NCBI GenBank assembly: GCA_035510855.1
Contig: DATKGG010000076.1
Coordinates: 1-28,769, forward strand
Reading direction: 5' to 3'
Origin: Palsa-459 sp035510855
Lineage (GTDB): Bacteria > Actinomycetota > Acidimicrobiia > Acidimicrobiales > RAAP-2
Length of the DNA: 28,769 nucleotides
Part shown: piece after piece, positions 20,879 to 26,792 of the stretch
How the letters are laid out: the number at the start of each line of letters is the position of its first letter
Numbering within the stretch: position 1 is the first letter of the stretch
Notes under the pieces: model-generated
The model's input: the letters and a program-made list of their open reading frames with translations, nothing else
The model's database searches: none
What the model was told of the DNA's origin: nothing
Made by a program: the position numbers and the translations under genes

Positions 20879-22230
20879 CCGACCTGCTCACGCTCGCGAC
20901 AGCAATCGTCGAGCGCGCCGCACCCGGGGAGCTCCTCGAGGTCTACGCGGCGTCGGGGACCGAGACCGAGGTGCGCTCGTACCAGGGCGACGTCGAGTCG
21001 CTGACGTCGGCAGCGACCTCGGGCGTGGGCATCCGGGTCCTCATCGAGGCCCCGGGAGGCTCGCGCGTCGGCTTCGCGTCGGCGGGCTCGCTCTCGCCGG
21101 ACGTCATCGACGAGGTGCTGGCCGACGCGCGTGATAACGCTCGTTTCGCCACTCCCGACGAGATGGTCGGATTCGCCACCCCAGATGGGGTGCCCTTCGC
21201 CGAGCTGGTCCTCGAGGACGACTCCTTGTCGAGCGTGCCGACCGACAAGAAGATCGCGATGGCGATCGAGCTTGAGCGCATCGCGCGCTCGACCGACTCG
21301 CGCGTGCGCCAGATCGACGGGGCCTCCTACGGCGACGCGGTCGTCGAGTCAGCCATGGCGTCGACCACGGGCATCCGGGCCAGCACGAGGCGCTCGATGT
21401 CGTGGCTCTCGCTCGCCGCGATCGCCACCGCCGGCGGGCGAGACCAGACCGGCTACGCAAGCGCCGCGCGTCGTGGCCCCGACGCCCTCGACGTCGAGGC
21501 GACTGCGTTGGAGGCCGTGCACCGCGCCACGAGGATGCTCGGGGCGACCAAGCCCGGCTCGACGCACAGCCCTGTCGTCTTTGACCCTCGTGTCACCGCC
21601 ACGGTGCTCGCCGTGATCGCCTCGGCGCTCTCGGGCGAGACCGTGACCAAAGGGCGCTCGTTGTTCGCTGACCGGGTGGGTGAGGTCGTCGCCTCTCCGC
21701 TCGTGACGCTCGTCGACGACCCGACCGACCAGCGCCACCTGTCCGCGAGCCACACCGACGGCGAGGGGCTGGCGTGCCGGCGCAACGTGCTCATCGACGC
21801 GGGCGTGCTGCGGGGCTTCGTCTTCGACACCGTCTCTGCTCGACGCGCGGGCACGATGTCGACCGGCTCCGCGGTGCGCGGCGGCTACGGCGGCACGCCC
21901 TCGGCGGGCTGCCGGGCGCTCCTCCTCGAACCCGGCGAGCTCGACGCCGAGGCGATCCTCGCCGAGGTCGGCGAGGGCGTCTACGTCCAGTCGGTCACCG
22001 GCGTGCACTCGGGCGTCAACCCCATCTCAGGCGACTTCTCAGTCGGTGCGGAGGGCCTCAGGATCAACGACGGCGTGCTGGGCGAGCCCCTGCGCGAGAT
22101 GACCGTGGCCTCCACGCTGCAGCGGCTCCTCCTCGACGTCGTCGCAATCGGCAGCGACGTCGAGTGGCTGCCCGGCGTCGCGGCGGGCCAGACGCTCGCG
22201 ATCAGCGACGCGGCGCTGTCGGGCAACTAG
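20875..22230 (+). CDS. tldE: TldE/PmbA protease subunit
   Basis: The 451-residue partner of TldD shares its fold but lacks the HExxxH zinc site, as expected for the non-catalytic subunit that helps form the substrate channel. Recognisable parts are the N-terminal EVYAASGTETEVRSYQGDVES, TSGVGIRVL, the mid-section MSWLSLAAIATAGG, ASPLVTLVDDPTDQRHLSASHTDGEG, and the C-terminal VTGVHSGVNPISGDFSVGAEG. The GTG start overlaps the tldD stop. Length and order are normal for the tldD-tldE pairs found across actinobacteria. The gene is followed by a region with hairpins and a separate promoter, not by another plus-strand gene of its operon. Confidence 0.94.
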
Positions 22231-22237
22231 AAGGCAG

Positions 22238-22266
22238 TTGAACAGTCGGTGATACCTGCGTAGCCT
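22238..22266 (+). promoter_or_regulatory. Strong sigma70-type promoter inside a palindrome
   Basis: TTGAAC (22238-22243), a 17-base spacer and TAGCCT (22261-22266) form the best -35/-10 pair in the window. The -10 lies in the loop of a perfect 7-bp inverted repeat ACCTGCG / CGCAGGT (22254-22260 and 22273-22279), so the palindrome could be an operator. No plus-strand gene follows for more than 800 bases. Confidence 0.5.
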
Positions 22267-22267
22267 T

Positions 22268-22392
22268 GCTGTCGCAGGTCCTCTTCGAGCCTCTACCGAA
22301 GCGCCGACATGAAGAGGGTGCAAGTCGGCCGCCCTGGATTGGGCAAATGCCCAAGAGGTGAGGTCCCCTCCTTAGGCCAAGGGGGACCTGCA
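22268..22392 (+). ncRNA. Putative small structured RNA downstream of the 22238 promoter
   Basis: Between tldE and the minus-strand genes lie several perfect hairpins: CCTCTTC / GAAGAGG (22280-22286 with 22311-22317), TTGGGC-AAAT-GCCCAA (22339-22354), and AGGTCCCC / GGGGACCT (22361-22368 with 22382-22389). All are downstream of a good promoter reading the plus strand. No plus-strand reading frame here is protein-like. The last hairpin would end an RNA of about 120 bases. The same hairpins could instead serve as a terminator for the minus-strand transcript, because they begin right after the stop of the remnant at 22395. I do not recognise a family. Confidence 0.4.
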
Positions 22393-22394
22393 CG

Positions 22395-22600
22395 TCATTG
22401 GTCAGGCCAACCGATCGACCACCCCTCGTCGTCGAAGAGCCCGAGGCTGACGAGGCGTCGCAGGTTGATCGCCGCGACCCGTCTCGCGGGCGTCAACCGG
22501 GATCGACGGTCGGCCCCACACAGAGGAGAACAGGTCCTCGATCACTTCGTCGGGGGAGAAGATCGTGGCGACCCCGCTCGTGCGACGATTGAGCCACGAG
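22395..22600 (-). pseudogene. Frameshifted coding remnant downstream of the FmdB-family gene
   Basis: Two minus-strand segments look coding but lie in different frames. The first (about 22500-22600) reads GVATIFSPDEVIEDLFSSVW and then GRPSIPV. The second (about 22395-22495) reads LTPARRVAAINLRRLVSLGL and then FDDEGWSIGWPDQ before a TGA at 22397-22395. By eye about 85% of third codon positions are G or C in both, as in real genes of this window, while the joined stretch has no good start codon. It may be the worn remainder of a gene once following fmdB. The first piece is faintly like the N-terminus of some transposases (GRPSIP), but that is not firm. A single sequencing indel could also explain it. 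Confidence 0.35.
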
Positions 22601-22610
22601 CCTCCCAGCG

Positions 22611-23012
22611 CTACGCGGACTTCGGCGCGACCGGCTTCGGGGCGGCAGCGCCCTTCGGGCCGTCACTCGATGCGGGGGCCGGGGTCGACGACGGAGAGGA
22701 TCCGGCGTCAGAGGAGCCTGTTGACGCGGGCGAGCTCTTCGCAGCGTCGGCACCGTTCGACGACACCGCGGGCTCCTTCGCGGGCGAGCCGCTTGCGTCC
22801 TCTTTCGTCCCACCGGGCGTGGCGCGCGAGGACGAGGACCGGCTGTCGGTCTTGTAGAAGCCCGATCCCTTGAAGACGATCCCGACGGGCGCGAACACCT
22901 TGCGCAACGTCCCCGCGCACACCTCGCACGTCGTCAGCGCCGCGTCGTGGAAGCCCTGGACGACGTCGAAGGAGCGCCCGCAGGACTCGCAGCGGTACTC
23001 GTAGGTCGGCAT
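22611..23012 (-). CDS. FmdB-family zinc-ribbon protein, Ruc-like redox chaperone candidate, under a CIRCE operator
   Basis: The 133-residue protein has an N-terminal zinc ribbon with two CxxC pairs (MPTYEYRCESCGRSF and TTCEVCAGTLRKVF), then GIVFKGSGFYKTDSRSSSS. A long Ser/Ala/Pro/Gly-rich tail follows that should be disordered. This is the FmdB / CxxC_CxxC_SSSS family. Mycobacterium tuberculosis Rv0991c (Ruc) has the same build: zinc ribbon plus unstructured C-terminus. It is a redox-activated holdase that works with DnaK and is coregulated with hsp60/hsp70 genes. ATG 23012 is chosen because GAGGAGA sits just before it; the frame is open for eight more codons. A perfect CIRCE element lies 17 bases upstream, which strongly supports heat-shock control by HrcA. 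The old name, regulator of formylmethanofuran dehydrogenase, is not meaningful here. Confidence 0.88.
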   Translation of the reverse strand: MPTYEYRCESCGRSFDVVQGFHDAALTTCEVCAGTLRKVFAPVGIVFKGSGFYKTDSRSSSSRATPGGTKEDASGSPAKEPAVSSNGADAAKSSPASTGSSDAGSSPSSTPAPASSDGPKGAAAPKPVAPKSA

Positions 23013-23029
23013 CGGTCTCCTCGAGACAC

Positions 23030-23056
23030 TTGGCACTCCTCAGTGCCGAGTGCCAA
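23030..23056 (-). promoter_or_regulatory. CIRCE element (HrcA operator)
   Basis: TTGGCACTC, nine bases, then GAGTGCCAA: perfect 9-bp arms with the exact 9-base spacing of CIRCE (consensus TTAGCACTC-N9-GAGTGCTAA). The A-to-G change with its matching T-to-C is a GC-rich variant known in actinobacteria. It lies 17 bases before the fmdB ATG and touches a TAGGAT -10 box (23061-23056, minus strand), so HrcA would cover the transcription start. A second, shorter palindrome (GGCACT-CCTC-AGTGCC) is nested in it. Confidence 0.85.
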
Positions 23057-23061
23057 TCCTA
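23056..23061 (-). promoter_or_regulatory. Putative -10 box (TAGGAT) of the CIRCE-controlled promoter
   Basis: On the minus strand TAGGAT directly abuts the outer base of the CIRCE element, placing the start of transcription inside the operator. No clear -35 is seen at 16-18 bases. Confidence 0.5.
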
Positions 23062-23092
23062 GCGACCATCAGGGGTGGGACCGGCCCCGTCG

Positions 23093-23098
23093 TAGACT
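23093..23098 (+). promoter_or_regulatory. Putative -10 box (TAGACT) for leaderless moaC
   Basis: TAGACT is followed by six bases and the moaC GTG at 23105, with no ribosome binding site, matching the leaderless pattern elsewhere in the window. It is divergent from the CIRCE promoter, 37 bases from the operator. Confidence 0.45.
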
Positions 23099-23104
23099 TC
23101 GCGG

Positions 23105-23590
23105 GTGCCGGACCGCCACCAGCTGCACCTCGACCCAATCGGGGCGCCCTTCGCGCGCGAGGTCGGACCGTCCGAGGTTTCGCCCCGCCGGGCCATGGCG
23201 CGGTGCCGCGTCACGATGCTGCCCGAGACGACCGCGTCCATCGCGTCGAACGCCATTCACAAGGGCGACGTCCTCGGGGCGGCCCGGATCGCGGGCATTC
23301 AGGCGGCGAAACGCGCGGCCGAGCTGCTCCCGATGTGCCATCCCGTGCTGGTCGGGAACGTGTCGGTCAACTTCAATATCGGCGACACCTACGTCGAGGC
23401 CGAGGCACACGTCGACACCGTGGACCGCACCGGCGTCGAGATGGAGGCGCTGACTGCCGCGACCGTTGCCGCCCTGTGCATCTACGACATGTGCAAGAGC
23501 GCGGACCGGACCATGGCGATCGAGCACGCCGCGGTCTGGGAGAAGTCCGGTGGTCGCTCCGGGACCTTCCGCCGCCAGATCGACCTCTGA
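23105..23590 (+). CDS. moaC: Cyclic pyranopterin monophosphate synthase MoaC
   Basis: The 161-residue enzyme works with MoaA in the first stage of molybdenum-cofactor synthesis, making cyclic pyranopterin monophosphate. The core is clear: HKGDVLGAARIAGIQAAKR, LLPMCHPVLVGNV (Cys78-His79-Pro80), VDRTGVEMEALTAATVAAL (Glu112, Glu114) and YDMCKSADRTMAIEHAAV. The N-terminal strand is divergent. Most MoaC proteins read GxAxMVDVSxKxxTxRxAxA, but here it is GAPFAREVGPSEVSPRRAMA, so the usual MVDVS is lost. Length is normal. The gene stands alone; no other moa, moe or molybdoenzyme gene is in the window. GTG 23105 follows a TAGACT box by six bases and is the first codon giving a full-length protein. 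Confidence 0.93.
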   Translation: MPDRHQLHLDPIGAPFAREVGPSEVSPRRAMARCRVTMLPETTASIASNAIHKGDVLGAARIAGIQAAKRAAELLPMCHPVLVGNVSVNFNIGDTYVEAEAHVDTVDRTGVEMEALTAATVAALCIYDMCKSADRTMAIEHAAVWEKSGGRSGTFRRQIDL

Positions 23591-23647
23591 GGGCGACCAG
23601 CCGCGCGGCTCGACGCCCCCCTCGGTCGTGGCCTCAAAGGGTGCGCG

Positions 23648-23653
23648 TAACGT
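23648..23653 (+). promoter_or_regulatory. Putative -10 box (TAACGT) for leaderless pafBC
   Basis: TAACGT lies nine bases before ATG 23663, in the 72-base gap after moaC, with no ribosome binding site. It fits the window-wide spacing of 6-9 bases between TANNNT and the start codon. Confidence 0.4.
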
Positions 23654-23662
23654 GGGCCGATC

Positions 23663-25567
23663 ATGGCGAAGTCTGACACCGCGACGCCGAAGGCGAGGGT
23701 CGTCGACAAGCAGGAGCGCCAGATCAATCTCGTGCTGGTATTGCTCAACACGTCCACGCCGCTGGCGCTCTCGCGCCTTCGCACCGACGTCCCTGGTTAC
23801 GACGGGGGGCAAGACGCCGTGCGCCAGAAGTTCGAGCGTGACAAGCGGGAGCTTCGAACCGCTGGTATCGAGATCCGCTCCGTGCCGATGGACAGCGACG
23901 ACCAGGTCGGCTACCTCATCGAGCCGTCATCGTTCTGGTTGCCCGATCTCGGCTTGGACGAGGACGAGGAGCGCGCGCTCGGGCTCGCCGCGGCGATGCT
24001 CGGGTTCGGACAAGACGGTGTGTCCCGGGTGCTGCTCGATGCCCCCCCGGCTGTGCCCAAGGGCACGCTCGCGTCGCTGCCGGCGCTGCCGTATCTGTTC
24101 CGCGCCATCGGCGAGCGATGCGAGGTCGTGTTCGTCCACAAAGGACGCGAGCGCCGGGTGGCTCCCGGGACGCTGACCAAGCACGCCGACCGCTGGTACC
24201 TGGGCGTCGTCGATCTCGAGACTGGCCAGCTTCGCCATTTCAGGGTCGACCGGATCACGGGGATCCCGAGGGTGAGCCAGCCCGGAACCGGTGCCATCGA
24301 CGACCAAGTGCGAGGCGAGCTGCGCGCCGCCAAGCCGTGGGACTCAGGTCGAGGGGGCCGACCCGTCAAGGTCCACGTCGACGCTGCGGTGGCGAGGTCG
24401 GTCCTCACCGAGCTTGCCGAGGGCACTGAGGTTGAGTTCCGTCGCGATGGCTCGGTGGTCGTCACCATGGGGTGGGGACTTCCGGGCCTGGCCCGGAACT
24501 GGGTGCTCTCGTTGCTGCACCACGCTGAGGTGCTGGCGCCGAGCCGCGTGCGAGACGAGATCGTCGAGTGGCTCCAGTCGATCCGTGACGCGCCTCGGTC
24601 CGCGCCGGGTGGGATCATCTGGCGGTCCGCGCGCGAGCCAACCTCGACGACACCCAGCGCCGCCCAGCGGCTCCTCGCCGTGCTCACGACGCTCGCGCAG
24701 CACCAGACGACGTCGATCACCGAGCTGTCGACGAGGTTCGGGCTCAGCCGCGACGAGATGCGCGCGTCGCTGCTCGAGGCAGCCTGCATGGGCATCCCGC
24801 CGTTCCTCCACGGCGACCTGCTTGACATCCAGGTGCCGCTCGACGACGAGGAGGGCGACGAGGTGCGCTGGATCGACTCGGGGCTGTTTCGCCCGCAGCT
24901 GACCTGGCGCGACGGCTTCGAGCTGGCGGCCTCTGCACGGGCGTCGCTCGCCCTCGCGGGCGCCGACGACCAGGGTGCACTCGCCCGCGCGCTCAACAAG
25001 CTCGAGGCCGTCACTGGTGCGCACGTCGACATCGACGCGCACCTCCCCCCGGCCCTGACAGCGGTCGAGGCCGCCCTCGCGGGGCACCGCCAGCTGCTCA
25101 TCACCTATTACTCGGCGTCCTCGGACACCGTCGGGGAGCGCCGGGTGGAGCCGGTCGCGGTGCGAGAGCGCGCGGGCCGCTACTACGCGCTCGCCTGGTG
25201 CCATCTCGCCGTTGGCTGGCGCACCTTCCGGATCGACCGCATCGACCAGGTGACCGACATTGGCGAGCAGACCCACGACGGCACGCCGCCGCCCTTCGAG
25301 GACGTCTTCGGCTTCGCTGACGCGGAGCGAGTGGACGTCGCGATCGGCGAGAACGCAGCCTGGCTGGCCGACACCGACGGCGTGGACCTCGTGGGCGACC
25401 TCGCCGACGGACGGCTCGTGGTCCGGCTCGCCGTGGCCTCGTCGGCGTTCCTGTCGCGCCTCCTCCTCCAGGCGGGCCCCGACGCCGAGGTGCTCGCGCC
25501 CGACCCCCTCAGGGGCGCGGCCGCTGGCGCAGCGACGCGCGTGCTCGCCCGCTACGAAGCGAGCTAG
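23663..25567 (+). CDS. pafBC: Fused PafB-PafC WYL-domain transcriptional regulator
   Basis: The 634-residue protein is a tandem duplication: winged helix (about 15-95), WYL domain (about 130-215, with DRWYLGVVDLETGQLRHFRVDRI around the core), and WCX-like extension to about 310. A second helix-turn-helix (330-395, SITELSTRFGLSRDEMRASL), a second WYL domain (about 470-540, RYYALAWCHLAVGWRTFRID) and a second C-terminal extension follow. In mycobacteria PafB and PafC are two proteins that together activate most DNA-damage genes independently of LexA/RecA. In some actinobacteria, such as Arthrobacter, they are naturally one chain, and this length fits that form. The WYL pocket is thought to sense nucleic acid. 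The usual partner pafA and the proteasome genes are not adjacent; instead a relaxase-domain gene starts 31 bases downstream, probably in the same transcript. Confidence 0.88.
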   Translation: MAKSDTATPKARVVDKQERQINLVLVLLNTSTPLALSRLRTDVPGYDGGQDAVRQKFERDKRELRTAGIEIRSVPMDSDDQVGYLIEPSSFWLPDLGLDEDEERALGLAAAMLGFGQDGVSRVLLDAPPAVPKGTLASLPALPYLFRAIGERCEVVFVHKGRERRVAPGTLTKHADRWYLGVVDLETGQLRHFRVDRITGIPRVSQPGTGAIDDQVRGELRAAKPWDSGRGGRPVKVHVDAAVARSVLTELAEGTEVEFRRDGSVVVTMGWGLPGLARNWVLSLLHHAEVLAPSRVRDEIVEWLQSIRDAPRSAPGGIIWRSAREPTSTTPSAAQRLLAVLTTLAQHQTTSITELSTRFGLSRDEMRASLLEAACMGIPPFLHGDLLDIQVPLDDEEGDEVRWIDSGLFRPQLTWRDGFELAASARASLALAGADDQGALARALNKLEAVTGAHVDIDAHLPPALTAVEAALAGHRQLLITYYSASSDTVGERRVEPVAVRERAGRYYALAWCHLAVGWRTFRIDRIDQVTDIGEQTHDGTPPPFEDVFGFADAERVDVAIGENAAWLADTDGVDLVGDLADGRLVVRLAVASSAFLSRLLLQAGPDAEVLAPDPLRGAAAGAATRVLARYEAS

Positions 25568-25598
25568 CAGGGCTGCGGCTCCTCGACCGTTGCGAGAG

Positions 25599-26792
25599 GT
25601 GACGGTCAGGGTCCTCGACTACGCGGGCGATGGCACGTACTTCCTCGCGGACCCGGCCCTGGAGCTCGACGGCCTTCGACGCGACGGACCGGGTTCGGTC
25701 CTTGCTGGCGACGCCAACCAGTCGATCGCCTCGGCGCTCGGGCGCGCGCTCGAGGTGCCCCAGAGCGACGGCCGACGCGCGCTCGACGTGATCGTCGCGG
25801 CGCCCAAGCCCGTGAGCGTGCTGCTCGCGACGGAGCCGACGGACGTCGCGCGGTCCGTCGTGGCGCTTCACGAGCAAGGCGTGGGCGCGGCCCTTCGCTA
25901 CCTGTGCGACGAGGGTCTCGGACGACGGGCCACCACCGGGGTGCCGAGGGCGGTGGGCTTCACGCACGGGATCAATCGGATGCTCGATCCGCACCTGCAC
26001 ACCCACGTCGTGCTCTCGCTCCACGATGATCGAGGCGTCCCGCTCGACGCGCGATCGGTCAGGGCCTATGGCCGTGCAGCCGACGCCCTGTATCTCGCCA
26101 CGCTGCGCGCCGGCCTCCCCGACGCGGCTCGCCGCGACTCATGGGTGACCTCGTCGGGTCGGATGCACGTCGACGGCGTGGATCTCGGGCTGCTCGCTGC
26201 GATGTCCACGCCCCGAGACCGACGGGGCCGCATCGAGCGGTCCGGCTCCAAGACCCACCCGAGCGCCACGGCGGTCCGCGAGCACTGGGACGGCATCCTC
26301 GCAAGCTTCGAGCCGGTCGAGTGCCCGCTCGAGGCACCCGCACGCACGGGGCGCCTCGACGAGTACAGGTTCGCCGCTGTCCTGGGAGACGGCTTTGTGA
26401 CCAGGCGTCAGGTGGTCCGTGCCTGGGCCACCGCCAGCCGATTCGGCCACGACGCCGACGGGGTGCTCGCCTCGGTGAGCCTCCTCGCCTCCGGGCTCAC
26501 TGGCAGCGCTCGACGGCCAGCGGTCGTGCTCCGAGACGGCGCGGGCGTGCGCGTGCTCGGCTCGAGGCCCGTCGAGGCCGGGGCGCTTCGGTCGTGGCTC
26601 GTCGGTCGCGACGCACTCGACCAGCACCTCGCCAAGGGGTTCTCGCTCGGCCGAGTGCTCAACCGTCGGGGCGCCTCGGCACGCGAGCGCCTGTCCCTCG
26701 CTCGACTCGACGCCGCGACAATCGACACACGTGCTCGGGATCGTGCGTTGCAAGGCGCGCGCGAGACGAGCCACGGCCGCGCGCTCAGCTGA
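25599..26792 (+). CDS. TrwC/MobF-type relaxase-domain protein, reduced form
   Basis: The 397-residue protein contains a relaxase core: DVIVAAPKPVSVLLA (family SAPKSVSV), GFTHGINRMLDPHLHTHVV with the three-histidine metal site His132, His134, His136, and HPSATAVREHWD. Relaxases of this family nick and covalently bind one strand at a transfer origin. The protein is short: no helicase (Walker A/B) half follows, whereas TrwC/TraI proteins run to 900 residues or more. The first residues, VTVRVLDYAGDGTYFL, offer Tyr8 and Tyr14 as possible nucleophiles, but not the usual paired tyrosines. GTG 25599 starts the first homologous strand; the longer open frame upstream is a shadow of pafBC. The last 190 residues are unrecognised. 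It is 31 bases behind pafBC, and its stop shares the palindrome TCAGCTGA with the convergent coupling ATPase. Confidence 0.8.
   Translation: MTVRVLDYAGDGTYFLADPALELDGLRRDGPGSVLAGDANQSIASALGRALEVPQSDGRRALDVIVAAPKPVSVLLATEPTDVARSVVALHEQGVGAALRYLCDEGLGRRATTGVPRAVGFTHGINRMLDPHLHTHVVLSLHDDRGVPLDARSVRAYGRAADALYLATLRAGLPDAARRDSWVTSSGRMHVDGVDLGLLAAMSTPRDRRGRIERSGSKTHPSATAVREHWDGILASFEPVECPLEAPARTGRLDEYRFAAVLGDGFVTRRQVVRAWATASRFGHDADGVLASVSLLASGLTGSARRPAVVLRDGAGVRVLGSRPVEAGALRSWLVGRDALDQHLAKGFSLGRVLNRRGASARERLSLARLDAATIDTRARDRALQGARETSHGRALS

Noticed and set aside
22309..22857. Plus-strand 182-codon frame across the hairpin region and fmdB
   Set aside because: It begins inside hairpins and continues as the antisense of fmdB; no protein features.
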